Notes under the pieces: model-generated
What the model was told of the DNA's origin: nothing
What the model saw: the letters and a program-made list of their open reading frames with translations, nothing else
Database searches by the model: none
Position numbers and translations under genes: made by a program
Part shown: piece by piece, positions 1-10,194 of the stretch
How the letters are laid out: the number at the start of each line of letters is the position of its first letter
How positions within the stretch are numbered: position 1 is the stretch's first letter
Assembly (NCBI GenBank): GCA_025352525.1
Contig: JANXTG010000060.1
Location: 1 to 45,159 of the forward strand
DNA from: Ferruginibacter sp.
GTDB lineage: Bacteria; Bacteroidota; Bacteroidia; Chitinophagales; Chitinophagaceae
Direction: 5' to 3'
Length of the DNA: 45,159 bases

Positions 1-365
1 TTTGTTCCTTTTGGGTGTAAAAAACAGACAAGTTTGTTATCGGCACCATGTTTTGGCGTTTCGTTGAGCAGCACAAAACCTTCAGATTGCAGGCGTTTCA
101 TTTCAGCAACTATATCTGTTACCTCAAAGGCAATGTGGTGTATTCCTTCTCCCTTGCGGTCTATAAATTTGGCAATCACCCCATCGGTGTTGGTACTTTC
201 GAGAAGTTCTATTTTTGCCTGTCCCGTTTTAAAAAATGCAGTGTTGACTTGTTCGGTTTCTACCGTTTCTGTCTTGTAACACTGACTATTCAGCAGTTTT
301 TCAAACAGCGGAACAGATATTGATAAATCCTTAACAGCAATACCGATATGTTCTGGTTGTAACAT
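1..365 (-). CDS. mce: methylmalonyl-CoA epimerase (VOC/glyoxalase family), 3' end truncated by window edge
   Basis: Reverse-strand translation from ATG at 365: MLQPEHIGIAVKDLSISVPLFEKLLNSQCYKTETVETEQVNTAFFKTGQAKIELLESTNTDGVIAKFIDRKGEGIHHIAFEVTDIVAEMKRLQSEGF...; runs off the left edge, so it is absent from the ORF track. Confidence 0.9.
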   Translation of the reverse strand, partial: MLQPEHIGIAVKDLSISVPLFEKLLNSQCYKTETVETEQVNTAFFKTGQAKIELLESTNTDGVIAKFIDRKGEGIHHIAFEVTDIVAEMKRLQSEGFVLLNETPKHGADNKLVCFLHPKGT

Positions 366-440
366 GGTTTATTATTTCTTTAATGGTAACGCTAAAGTAG
401 AACGTTTGTAGTAAATTTGTATATAAATAAAATATCAAAA

Positions 441-1658
441 ATGTTGAAATTACCGATATACCTAGATAATAATTCCACCACCCCAATGGATCCTCGGGTG
501 TTGGAAGCAATGACTCCTTACTTTTTAGAAGATTATGGCAATGCAGCAAGCCGCAATCATCCTTTTGGGTGGAAAGCGGAAGAAGCAGTCGATTATGCTA
601 GAGAGCAGGTTGCAAAATTGATAGGAGCCGACCCTAAAGAAATTATTTTTACAAGTGGTGCCACCGAAGGCGACAACCTGGGTATAAAAGGTGTTTTTGA
701 GATGTACGCTCAAAAAGGCAATCACATAATCACGGCAACCACCGAGCATAAAGCGGTTTTGGATACTTGTAAACACCTTGAAAAATTAGGTGGAGAAGTC
801 ACTTATTTACAAGTAAGACCTGATGGAATGATAGATCTCAAAGAATTAGAAGCGGCTATCCGCCCGACTACCATTTTAATTTCTATCATGTGGGCAAACA
901 ATGAAATAGGAACAGTAATGCCAATAAGGGAAATTAGCGCCATAGCAAAAAAACATGGTGTGTTGTTGTTTACAGATGCCACACAGGCTGTAGGTAAAAT
1001 ACCTGTAGATGTGAATAAGGATGGTATTGATATTATGGCATTTACAGCGCATAAAATGTACGGACCAAAAGGTGTTGGTGCATTATATGTACGTAGGAAA
1101 AATCCTCGGGTAAAAGTTACAGCGCAGATGGATGGTGGAGGCCATGAACGTGGTATGCGTTCAGGTACTTTGAATGTACCGGGCATTGTGGGAATGGGTA
1201 AAGCCTGCGAATTGTGTATGCAGGATATGGAGGCAGATACAAAACGCATCAGTAAAATGAGAGATAAATTGGAAACAGCTTTGATGTTGCTTGAAGAAGC
1301 TTACATAAACGGAAGCACAGAACATCGTTTGCCGCATGTTACTAATATCTCATTTAAACATGTAGAGGGCGAAGGTTTATTAATGGGCTTTAACAAAAAC
1401 ATTGCTTTAAGTTCAGGCTCTGCGTGTACTTCAGCATCTCTAGAACCTTCTTATGTTTTAAAAGCATTGGGATTGGGCGATGATCTGGCACATAGTTCTC
1501 TTCGCTTTGGCTTGGGTAGATTTACAACTGATGAACAGATTGATTATACCGTAAAGGCAATAAGCGAGACAGTTATTAAGTTAAGAGAAATGAGCCCACT
1601 TTGGGAAATGTACAAAGAAGGAATAGATTTAAACAGTATTGAATGGGCAGCTCACTAA
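441..1658 (+). CDS. iscS: cysteine desulfurase, IscS subfamily
   Basis: [24 protein letters not shown]..., PLP-lysine region [19 protein letters not shown], active-site [24 protein letters not shown] at 441 preferred over 417 by alignment of the N-terminus. Confidence 0.95.
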   Translation: MLKLPIYLDNNSTTPMDPRVLEAMTPYFLEDYGNAASRNHPFGWKAEEAVDYAREQVAKLIGADPKEIIFTSGATEGDNLGIKGVFEMYAQKGNHIITATTEHKAVLDTCKHLEKLGGEVTYLQVRPDGMIDLKELEAAIRPTTILISIMWANNEIGTVMPIREISAIAKKHGVLLFTDATQAVGKIPVDVNKDGIDIMAFTAHKMYGPKGVGALYVRRKNPRVKVTAQMDGGGHERGMRSGTLNVPGIVGMGKACELCMQDMEADTKRISKMRDKLETALMLLEEAYINGSTEHRLPHVTNISFKHVEGEGLLMGFNKNIALSSGSACTSASLEPSYVLKALGLGDDLAHSSLRFGLGRFTTDEQIDYTVKAISETVIKLREMSPLWEMYKEGIDLNSIEWAAH

Positions 1659-1808
1659 AGAATGTGAAAATTAGCAGATATGAAAATTTGCATATGTGAA
1701 AATTTGCAAATTTTATTTGCGAGTGATAACAATTAAAAAATAAAATAATAAAGTAACAAGCATAACAATTTGCAAATTTGCAAATTTTAAAATTTTTAAA
1801 TTAATATT

Positions 1809-2228
1809 ATGGCTTACTCAGAAAAATTAATAGATCATTATCAAAATCCTAAAAACGTAGGAACCCTTGATAAATCAGATAAAAGTGTTGGAACAGGTTT
1901 GGTGGGTGCACCGGAGTGTGGTGATGTTATGCGTTTGCAAATACAGGTAGATGATGCAACTGGAATTATCACTGATGCTAAATTTAAAACTTTTGGTTGC
2001 GGATCTGCAATTGCATCTTCTTCTTTAGCAACAGAATGGTTAAAAGGTAAAAGTGTTGATGAAGCGCTTACTGTAGATAATATGGATTTTGTAGAGGAAT
2101 TAAATTTACCTCCGGTTAAAATACATTGTTCTGTATTGGCTGAAGATGCAATTAAAGCAGCAATAAATGACTACCGCGTAAAGAATGGTAAGGAGGCTAT
2201 AAAGTTTGAAGAGAGTTTGGTGCATTAA
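1809..2228 (+). CDS. iscU: Fe-S cluster assembly scaffold IscU
   Basis: MAYSEKLIDHYQNPKNVGTLDKSD...GAPECGDVMRLQI...KTFGCGSAIASSSLATEWLKGK...VKIHCSVLAEDAIKAAINDY; conserved IscU cysteines. Confidence 0.96.
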   Translation: MAYSEKLIDHYQNPKNVGTLDKSDKSVGTGLVGAPECGDVMRLQIQVDDATGIITDAKFKTFGCGSAIASSSLATEWLKGKSVDEALTVDNMDFVEELNLPPVKIHCSVLAEDAIKAAINDYRVKNGKEAIKFEESLVH

Positions 2229-2325
2229 AACAATTTGATAATTACCCAAATTGCTAGTTTGCTAATTAATAAAAAGCATTGTTTTTATATTAGCATATCG
2301 GCATAATAGTAAATGATTAAACTAT

Positions 2326-2682
2326 ATGGTAGCAACAGAAAATGCAAATGCAATTTACATTTCCGATAAGGCAAAACAAAAGGTGCTTAACCTGATGGCT
2401 GAAAGCGGTGTAAAAGATGATGAAACTTACTTTCTTAGAGTAGGTGTGGTGGGAGGAGGTTGTAGTGGGTTAAGCTATAAAATGGATTTTGACAACGAAG
2501 TAAAACCAATGGACCAGGTTTTTGAAGATAAAGGTGTAAAAATTGTAACCGATTTAAAAAGTTTTCTTTACCTGGTAAATACAGAGCTCGAATTCAGTGA
2601 TGGTTTGAATGGAAAAGGTTTTTTCTTCAACAATCCAAATGCAAGTAGAAGCTGCGGCTGTGGCGAAAGTTTTGCAGTATAA
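2326..2682 (+). CDS. iscA: HesB/IscA family iron-sulfur cluster assembly protein
   Basis: GVVGGGCSGLSYKMDFD and C-terminal SRSCGCGESF, the typical C-x(n)-CGC IscA signature. Confidence 0.93.
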   Translation: MVATENANAIYISDKAKQKVLNLMAESGVKDDETYFLRVGVVGGGCSGLSYKMDFDNEVKPMDQVFEDKGVKIVTDLKSFLYLVNTELEFSDGLNGKGFFFNNPNASRSCGCGESFAV

Positions 2683-2715
2683 TTTTAGAAATACGAAATT
2701 TATAAAATATAAATA

Positions 2716-2740
2716 CCGCTCATATTTTGAGCGGTTTTTT
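2716..2740 (+). terminator. Rho-independent terminator after iscA
   Basis: ccgctc-atatttt-gagcgg followed by tttttt, just downstream of the iscA stop. Confidence 0.8.
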
Positions 2741-2752
2741 ATTGCCAGTTAT

Positions 2753-2787
2753 AAAAAAAGGCGGAAGATTTTAACCTTCCGCTTTTT
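2753..2787. terminator. Bidirectional-looking terminator hairpin
   Basis: aaaaaaaggcggaag-attttaac-cttccgcttttt: stem with A-tract on the left and T-tract on the right. Confidence 0.7.
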
Positions 2788-2807
2788 GATATAAATTCAT
2801 TTATGTG

Positions 2808-3853
2808 TTATGGCTGAGCAAAAGTATTTCTTGGTCCGCCCACAACAAATGTCGCATTCATGCGAGTTTTTTGACCTGCTGAAAACATGTACAAACAAGG
2901 ATCGTCGGAATAATCCATGTAATTCATTGTCATCATGATAGGCGTTCCAATACAGGTGCTTCTTAAACCTTCCAGCGGGCAACCAAAATTTGCTCCGGTA
3001 TGTAATGGCGTATCATCAACAAAATCGTTACCACAGGTAGCATCACCCCAAATATGACGAAGATTGAACCAGTGACCAACTTCATGGGTTGCTGTTCTAC
3101 CCTTGTCTTAAGGTACGAGGTTGGTCAGACCAAATGCATTGTATAAAATTACAACACCGTCTGTCGCAGGATTGCCACCGGGGAACTGTGCATAGCCTAA
3201 AATACCATCACCTAAATTACATGTCAACATATTTAATTTTGTCAAGGGACTTGTCGGTGCAATACCCCCTCCTGCACTTTTTTTAACCCCATCATTTGTA
3301 CTAAAGCTGGTTTTTTTGGTTAAAACTCGTATTACAGTATCTAAAATAAAACGAACATTTACATCACCTGCTTTTACACCTGTAAAATATTTGGGAACTT
3401 TATTAATATCCTTATTTGTACCATTGTAATCAGCATTTAAAATATCAATCTGTGATTGAATCTGGCTTAATCAAATATTCTCAGCAACATTATTGTAAAC
3501 TACATTTACAACAACCGGAATTTGAATTACCCCATTACTAAGTAACCTAAAAGCGGAGGGATTTTTTTAACCCTTGCTGTAAATTCCTCAATAGCTTCCA
3601 TTTTTGTAGCTAACGTTGGGTCATCTTTTAACTGAGCTTCCAATACTTCCTGCGTTGCACAACTACGATGCGCAATTGTTGATACAGTAGGAATTATTTC
3701 ACTACTATTTGCGTCGGTTAAGGCAGTTTTTGTACAACCAATACCAAAAACAATACAGCAAGATAAGAGACCAAAGATTTTTTTATTAAAAAGATTTTTA
3801 TATATTATTAAAACTTGATATACAAATTTAAACAGTTTATTTAGTAAAGCCAA
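2808..3853 (-). pseudogene. M43-like (pappalysin/cytophagalysin-type) secreted zinc metalloprotease, degenerate
   Basis: Reverse-strand reading gives N-terminal lipoprotein-like segment (LLSCCIVFGIGCTK), then VIQIPVVVNVVYNNVAENI*LSQIQSQIDILNADYNGTNKDINKVPKYF...GDGILGYAQFPGG...[41 protein letters not shown]...MMTMNYMDYSDDPCLYMFSAGQKTRM. In-frame stops at 3471-3473 (TGA) and 3108-3110 (TAA), plus a frameshift near 3540-3570. Confidence 0.85.
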
Positions 3854-4168
3854 TTTTTAATTCGCATAATATTTTTTTGGGTATAAATTGAATTATACAA
3901 AGAAAAATAAATGGGGTATTAAAAATCCCCTGCTTTAAAAAGTAGGGGAAGAGCAATTAGTGTTGATAACACTATTATAAAAACTGTTTTGATTACTACG
4001 ATTGGGCATCAAAAAAGCCGAGGTTGTAATTTAAAAAAGGAAATAAATATTAGGTTGTCTCTTAAAGACCATAACAGGACCCAATATGCTGCATGCATTA
4101 AATTAAATAGAATTTACAAATAACATTTAACAGGTTAAACAGTAAATTGCAATAACTTATAAAGAGCT

Positions 4169-4894
4169 ATGTACAGCATTTGCATTAAAGAATTAAATCG
4201 GTTCTTCAGTAACCTAACAGGATATATAGCCATAGTTCTTTTTTTACTTGTATGTGGAGTATTTCTGTTTCTGCTGCCTGACAGCAGTATTTTAAATAAC
4301 AACTATGCTTCTCTATCCAGTTTTTTTGAAATTGCTCCATGGGTATTCATGTTTTTGATACCGGCAATAACGATGCATACGCTTTCAGAAGAATTTAAAA
4401 CAGGCACATTTGAATTACTTAAAACCAAACCATTAACAGCATGGCAAATAATATTGGGCAAATATTCAGCTATATTGATAGTAATTCTTTTTGTTATAAT
4501 ACCAACACTGCTTTATGTTTTTACAATTAAAGCATTGGCTACACAGGCAGGGATAGATGCGGGAGGACTGGCGGGTAGTTACGTAGGATTGTTTTTATTG
4601 GCTGCGGTTTTTGCTGCGGTAAGCTTGTGCTGCAGTGGTTTTACAGGCAATACAGTAGTTGCTTTTTTGATAAGCAGTTTTTTTTGTCTCATCTTATATT
4701 TTGGTTTTAACGCATTAAGTAAACTACCTTTTTTTACAGGTGGAGCTGATTACTATATAGAAATGCTTGGTATGGATTTTCATTACCGAAGCATTAGCAG
4801 GGGAGTAATAGATTCCAGAGATGTAGTGTACTTTTTATCTGTTATTTTTCTTTCTTTATTGATAACCGTTAAAAAGATCAGCAATAAAAAATGA
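4169..4894 (+). CDS. gldF: gliding motility-associated ABC transporter permease GldF
   Basis: MYSICIKELNRFFSNLTGYIAIVLFLLVCGVFLFLLPDSSILNNNYASLSSFFEIAPWVFMFLIPAITMHTLSEEFKTGTFELLKTKPL; followed by gldG with 4-nt overlap. Confidence 0.93.
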   Translation: MYSICIKELNRFFSNLTGYIAIVLFLLVCGVFLFLLPDSSILNNNYASLSSFFEIAPWVFMFLIPAITMHTLSEEFKTGTFELLKTKPLTAWQIILGKYSAILIVILFVIIPTLLYVFTIKALATQAGIDAGGLAGSYVGLFLLAAVFAAVSLCCSGFTGNTVVAFLISSFFCLILYFGFNALSKLPFFTGGADYYIEMLGMDFHYRSISRGVIDSRDVVYFLSVIFLSLLITVKKISNKK

Positions 4895-6594
4895 TATCAA
4901 AAATTTTTAACAGCAGATTTTGGTTTTTAATAATACCTATTATTTTACTGGTCATAAACTGGTCTGCATGGCAATTTCATACAAGAGTAGATCTTACAAG
5001 TGAAAAACGATTTACACTTAGCAGTGCCACAAAAAAGCTGCTTGTAAAATTAGATGCCCCGATTACAATAGATGTATTTTTAAAAGGAAATTTTCGATCA
5101 GGCTTTAGGCAGCTTTCTTCTTCTACAAACGACATTCTAAAGGAGTTTAAAGAAGTTGCAGGTAATAAAATACAGTATAATTTTATATCGCCAGATGAAA
5201 TAATGCCTGGTACGAACATAAAATTTGCAGATACTTTAATTGGCATGGGTCTTTATCCTATCAACCTTACAAGTCAACTTAAAGAGGGACAACAGCAACA
5301 AAATGTTTACCCTTTTGCATTAATGCATTATGATGATAAAACGCTGCAGGTAGAATTATATAAAGGCAAAACGCCACTTATGTCCTATACTGATATTAAC
5401 AGTGCAGAAGCTTTGCTGGAATACAGGTTTGCAGATGCCGTAGCTAAAATAACACAAAAGCAGAAACCTGTTGTTGGTTATGCAACCGGAAATGGGGAGC
5501 CGGATATTGGCCGTTTTAATACTTACGATCTTGTTGAAAATGTTTTAAAACAGGATTACAACCTTTATACTTTTAACCTTACTGCCTCAAAGTTTTTACC
5601 TGCGGAAATAAAAGTGCTGATCATCGTAAAACCTACAATGGCTTTTTCAGATGAAGAGAAATTAAAACTGGACCAATATGTAATGAATGGGGGAAAATTG
5701 TTGGTTTTTGCCGATAGGTTAAATGCGGAAATGGACAGTCTTCAGATTAAAAATGAAGTAACTGCTTTTGACCGGGATTTAAAATGGAATGATCTTTTTT
5801 TTAATTACGGGGTACGTATTAATGCAGATTTGCTTATGGATCTACAATGTGATTACCTGCCTTTTGATGTAAATGGAAACGGACAATTTGAACTGCTGCC
5901 ATGGAATTATTTTCCGGTGATGGAATCTAAAGGAACACACCCAATTAACAAAGGTCTGGGTTTTGTGGCTGGCAGATTTGTAAATTCTTTAGATACTGTG
6001 GAGGCAGAAGGAATTACCAAAACTGTTTTGTTAAGTTCTTCCGCAAATGCAAGAACATTAGGATCTCCTGCAGTAATAAGCGGTGCTGAAAATGTAAATG
6101 CACCTGAAGATGCTAAATATAAAAAAAGCAATGTACCGGTTGCAATTTTACTTGAGGGTAAATTCCGATCTATGTTTGCCAACAGACTTTCGAAAGAAAT
6201 GGCAGATACATTCCAACAAAACGGAATTTCCTTTATGCCGCAAAGTATTTCAGACAATAAAATAATTATTGTGGGTGATGGCGATATAGTTTTAAACAGT
6301 GTTGTTAAAGGAAACCCTATACCAATGGGTATGAATGTATATACCTATGGAACGCAGGCACAGGTCCCGTTTGCCAACAAAGATTTTTTGCAAAACTGCC
6401 TTAATTATTTAATAAACCAAAACGGATTGAGCGATGCTAAAGCAAAAGATTATGTGGTAAGGTTATTGGACAATAAAAAAACGGAACAACAAAAAACGCT
6501 TTGGCAGATTATAAATATTGTTTTGCCTGTAGGGGTTGTACTGTTGTTTGCTGTTGTTTTTCAATGGCTTCGCAAAAGAAAATTTTCAAAATAA
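4891..6594 (+). CDS. gldG: gliding motility-associated ABC transporter substrate-binding protein GldG
   Basis: N-terminal TM, RVDLTSEKRFTLSSATKKLLVKLDAPITIDVFLKG..., KPVVGYATGNGEPDI, C-terminal TM; adjacent to gldF. Confidence 0.93.
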   Translation: MISKIFNSRFWFLIIPIILLVINWSAWQFHTRVDLTSEKRFTLSSATKKLLVKLDAPITIDVFLKGNFRSGFRQLSSSTNDILKEFKEVAGNKIQYNFISPDEIMPGTNIKFADTLIGMGLYPINLTSQLKEGQQQQNVYPFALMHYDDKTLQVELYKGKTPLMSYTDINSAEALLEYRFADAVAKITQKQKPVVGYATGNGEPDIGRFNTYDLVENVLKQDYNLYTFNLTASKFLPAEIKVLIIVKPTMAFSDEEKLKLDQYVMNGGKLLVFADRLNAEMDSLQIKNEVTAFDRDLKWNDLFFNYGVRINADLLMDLQCDYLPFDVNGNGQFELLPWNYFPVMESKGTHPINKGLGFVAGRFVNSLDTVEAEGITKTVLLSSSANARTLGSPAVISGAENVNAPEDAKYKKSNVPVAILLEGKFRSMFANRLSKEMADTFQQNGISFMPQSISDNKIIIVGDGDIVLNSVVKGNPIPMGMNVYTYGTQAQVPFANKDFLQNCLNYLINQNGLSDAKAKDYVVRLLDNKKTEQQKTLWQIINIVLPVGVVLLFAVVFQWLRKRKFSK

Positions 6595-6597
6595 ATA

Positions 6598-7602
6598 ATG
6601 GACAAACAGCAGTTAATATATCTTGTTTTTGGTATAGTGGTAATGGTGGCGTTAATATTCGACCTCGGTTTGCTAAGTAAAAAAAATCAAAAAGTAGGTT
6701 TAAAAACTGCACTAATTCAAACCTTTTTCTGGGTGGCATTATCATTGGCTTTTTGCGCTTTTATATGGTGGGAAAATAATGGTGGGAACGGTAAAAAAGA
6801 TGCCATATCATATATTTCTGCATACCTGTTGGAGTGGTCACTTTCCATAGACAATATTTTTGTTTTTATTATTATTTTTTCCTTTTTTAAGGTGAAGGAA
6901 ACCAATTATTCCAGGGTATTGCTTTTAGGAATTTTAATGGCAATTGTATTTAGAATAATTTTTATTGCATTGGGAAGTGAGCTTGTAGCGAGGTTTGGTT
7001 GGGTGATGTATATTTTCGGCGTTTTTCTGGTTTTTACCGGAATAAAAATGTTCAGCAGCAATGAAGAGGATGAGTTTAACCCTGAAACCAACTGGGCTTA
7101 TAAACTCCTCACTAAATTAATGCGCACAACCAACGAAGAACCGAATGGGCGTTTTATTATTAAGAAAGACGGTAAAACTTTTTTTACCACACTGGCCATG
7201 GTGGTTGTAATGCTTGGGTTAATTGATATCGTTTTTGCTGTAGATTCTATACCGGCAGTGTTTTCTGTAATTCCTGATCCGGAAAAAAAAATGTTAATTT
7301 ATTCATCTAATATATTTGCGGTATTAGGTTTAAGAAGTCTCTTCTTTTTATTGCGTGGAGCTGCCAGTAAATTTGATTATTTACAGGAAGGTATAGCCAT
7401 TGTGCTGCTGTTTATAGGGGTAAAAATGTTGTTGCCTGTTCTAGGATTTGTAGGCGTAAACGAAAAATATTTGCATTTGCCTGAGTGGGCATCACTTGCT
7501 GTAATTGTAGTTTGTATTTCCGGCAGTATAGTTTATTCTGTATACAATAAAAAAGAAGGCTCACCGGCTGATTTTATAGAGCGGGAGGAATCCATTAAAT
7601 AA
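6598..7602 (+). CDS. TerC family integral membrane protein
   Basis: Multi-TM; LLEWSLSIDNIFVFIIIFSFFKV, LIDIVFAVDSIPAVFSVIPDP, IYSSNIFAVLGLRSLFFLL TerC motifs. Confidence 0.92.
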   Translation: MDKQQLIYLVFGIVVMVALIFDLGLLSKKNQKVGLKTALIQTFFWVALSLAFCAFIWWENNGGNGKKDAISYISAYLLEWSLSIDNIFVFIIIFSFFKVKETNYSRVLLLGILMAIVFRIIFIALGSELVARFGWVMYIFGVFLVFTGIKMFSSNEEDEFNPETNWAYKLLTKLMRTTNEEPNGRFIIKKDGKTFFTTLAMVVVMLGLIDIVFAVDSIPAVFSVIPDPEKKMLIYSSNIFAVLGLRSLFFLLRGAASKFDYLQEGIAIVLLFIGVKMLLPVLGFVGVNEKYLHLPEWASLAVIVVCISGSIVYSVYNKKEGSPADFIEREESIK

Positions 7603-7620
7603 TAATTCATAAAAAATTAA

Positions 7621-10110
7621 GTGAGCTATAAAATTCTCGAAATTGCCAAAATAGTTGATGCAAATATTTTGCAAAATGGTGATGATATACTTATAGAAAA
7701 TCTGTTAACAGACAGCAGAAAATTACTTTTTGCAAATTCTTCTCTTTTTTTTGCATTAAACGGTATTGGCAGAAACGGTATTTCTTTCATAAACTCGTTA
7801 TACGAAAAAGGCGTACGAAATTTTGTGGTTGATGAAAGTTTTTCAACGCAGGAAATAATTAAATATCCCCATGCCTATTTTATAAAAGTAACGGATGTAC
7901 TTACTGCCTTGCAAACGTTATCAGCTGTTCAGCGGCATCGATTTCAATATCCTGTAATCGGCATAACAGGAAGCAATGGGAAAACAATCGTAAAGGAATG
8001 GCTTACACAATTATTGGGTGATGATTTTAATATTGTAAGAAATCTTAAAAGTTATAATTCACAAACAGGTGTGCCGCTAAGTGTTTGGAGAATGAATGAA
8101 GACCATACACTCGGCATTTTTGAATCAGGTATTTCGCAGCCCGGCGAAATGGAAAATCTTCAAAAAATAATTGATCCTGAAATTGGTATTGTAACTTTTA
8201 TTGGAGAAGCACATGCCCAGGGTTTTACATCTCTTCAGCAAAAAATAAAAGAAAAACTACTGCTTTTTAAAAATTCAAAACTGCTGGTTTTTTGTGGCGA
8301 TGATGAAGTGCTTTCTCAAGAAATTAAAATATTTGTTGCCAACACAAACCCATCTTTGCAACTGTTTAGCTGGAGTAAAAAAAACGTGGCTGATTTACAG
8401 GTAAAAAAAACGGAAAGACGAGATAACAATACAGAAATATTATGCGAATACAAGGGTAACGAATTTTTATTTTCTATCCCCTTCACAGATAAAGCTTCTG
8501 TAAATAATGCCATTACCTGTTGTTCGGTTTTACTTGGTTTACATTTACCTTTTTCTATAATCATTGCAAAGATGCAGTCTTTGAAACCATTGGAAATGAG
8601 GCTTGAGCTAAAGCAGGGTAAAAATAACTGTTCTATAATTAATGATAGTTACAGTGCAGATCTGCAATCTCTTGCAGTATCTCTTGATTTTTTGAATCAG
8701 CAAAACCAACAGGAAAAACGTACAGTTATTCTTAGTGATATTTTGCAAAGTGGGGAATCTGCAGCAATACTTTACAAAAAAGTAGCACAACTGCTGTTAC
8801 AAAATAATGTATATCGGTTAATTGGTATTGGGCAGGCTATTTCTGAAAATGCAAATTTATTTTTTTCCATAAAAGAAACTTTTTTTTACAGCAGTACAGA
8901 AACTTTTCTAAGCAATTTGCATCTGCATATTTTTCAGCAGGAAATTATTTTATTAAAAGGCACAAGGATTTTTCAGTTTGAAAAAATAAGTAGGTTGCTT
9001 GAACAGAAATTTCATGAAACGCAACTGGAAATTAACCTTAACGCTTTGCGCCACAACCTTGCAGTGTATAAAAAAATGCTGCAGCCTGGTGTTAAAATGA
9101 TGGCCATGGTAAAAGCGTTTAGTTATGGCAGCGGCAGTTTTGAAATTGCCAATGTATTGCAGCATGCGGGTATAGATTATCTGGCAGTTGCTTATGCAGA
9201 TGAAGGTGTGGAATTAATAACAGCAGGTATAAAAATACCTGTCATGGTTTTAAATACTGAAACCGCAGGTTTTGAAAATATTGTAAAATACAGATTGGAG
9301 CCTGAGCTGTATTCTTTTAGTATTTTAAATGAGTTTATTAACTTTTTAAAAGACAAAAAAGTAGAAAATTATCGGGTCCATATTAAAATTGATACGGGCA
9401 TGCACCGGCTTGGTTTCGAAGAAAAAGAAATAATAGAATTGTGTAGTGTTTTGAATGAAAACAATTGTATCAAAATTATTTCTGTTTTCTCTCACCTTGC
9501 AGCAAGTGGTGCTGCAGCCTTCGATGATTTTACTAGTCAGCAAACGGTTTTATTTATAAAAACCGCAGATATAATTGAACAAAGTATTGGCTACTCGTTT
9601 ATAAGGCACATTGCCAACTCTTCTGCTGTTTACCGCCATCCACATTTACAGATGAACATGATCAGGTTAGGAATTGGGATATATGGAATAGATGGCACAG
9701 CTGCCGTTCAGCATAAACTACAAAATGTAACAACCCTAAAAACAACTATAGCCCAAATAAAGCATGTAAAAAAAGGTGAAAGTATTGGATACAACAGGGC
9801 TGCAATTGCTGAAAAAGATCTAAAAATTGCAACAGTAAGAATTGGTTATGCTGATGGTTACCCTCGTTTATTAAGTAATGGCAAAGGTAAAATGCTTGTA
9901 AATGGCAACAGTGCAGCAGTAATTGGTAATATCTGTATGGATATGACCATGCTGGATATTACCGATATGGAGGTTTTAGAAGGGGATGAAGTAATTGTGT
10001 TTGGGGAAGAACCTAATGTATCTGTCATTGCAGAATGGGCACAAACAATTTCTTATGAAATTCTTACCAACATTTCTCAAAGAGTGAAGCGGGTATATTT
10101 TGAAGAATAG
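7621..10110 (+). CDS. bifunctional UDP-N-acetylmuramoyl-tripeptide:D-alanyl-D-alanine ligase / alanine racemase (MurF-Alr fusion)
   Basis: GTG start; MurF ATP-binding GITGSNGKTIVKEWLTQLL and INDSYSADLQSL; C-terminal half Alr: MMAMVKAFSYGSGSFEIANVLQ, IKIDTGMHRLGF, MIRLGIGIYG, RIGYADGYPRLLSNGKG. Confidence 0.94.
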   Translation: MSYKILEIAKIVDANILQNGDDILIENLLTDSRKLLFANSSLFFALNGIGRNGISFINSLYEKGVRNFVVDESFSTQEIIKYPHAYFIKVTDVLTALQTLSAVQRHRFQYPVIGITGSNGKTIVKEWLTQLLGDDFNIVRNLKSYNSQTGVPLSVWRMNEDHTLGIFESGISQPGEMENLQKIIDPEIGIVTFIGEAHAQGFTSLQQKIKEKLLLFKNSKLLVFCGDDEVLSQEIKIFVANTNPSLQLFSWSKKNVADLQVKKTERRDNNTEILCEYKGNEFLFSIPFTDKASVNNAITCCSVLLGLHLPFSIIIAKMQSLKPLEMRLELKQGKNNCSIINDSYSADLQSLAVSLDFLNQQNQQEKRTVILSDILQSGESAAILYKKVAQLLLQNNVYRLIGIGQAISENANLFFSIKETFFYSSTETFLSNLHLHIFQQEIILLKGTRIFQFEKISRLLEQKFHETQLEINLNALRHNLAVYKKMLQPGVKMMAMVKAFSYGSGSFEIANVLQHAGIDYLAVAYADEGVELITAGIKIPVMVLNTETAGFENIVKYRLEPELYSFSILNEFINFLKDKKVENYRVHIKIDTGMHRLGFEEKEIIELCSVLNENNCIKIISVFSHLAASGAAAFDDFTSQQTVLFIKTADIIEQSIGYSFIRHIANSSAVYRHPHLQMNMIRLGIGIYGIDGTAAVQHKLQNVTTLKTTIAQIKHVKKGESIGYNRAAIAEKDLKIATVRIGYADGYPRLLSNGKGKMLVNGNSAAVIGNICMDMTMLDITDMEVLEGDEVIVFGEEPNVSVIAEWAQTISYEILTNISQRVKRVYFEE

Positions 10111-10194
10111 CCATATTGCTGTAGAATTTCGTATTTGTTTACCGGTGTAATCCACCAGTCCTTTAATTTCTAATATCTATATTTGCGATCTTAT

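Noticed and set aside
803-1249. 148-aa minus-strand ORF opposite iscS
   Set aside because: Shadow ORF inside a highly conserved gene.
2797-2982. 61-aa minus-strand ORF in the M43 pseudogene
   Set aside because: Out of frame relative to the recognisable protease sequence.
3929-3950. Hairpin cccctgctttaaaaagtagggg near the pseudogene start
   Set aside because: Stem with no clear upstream transcript to terminate; function cannot be supported.
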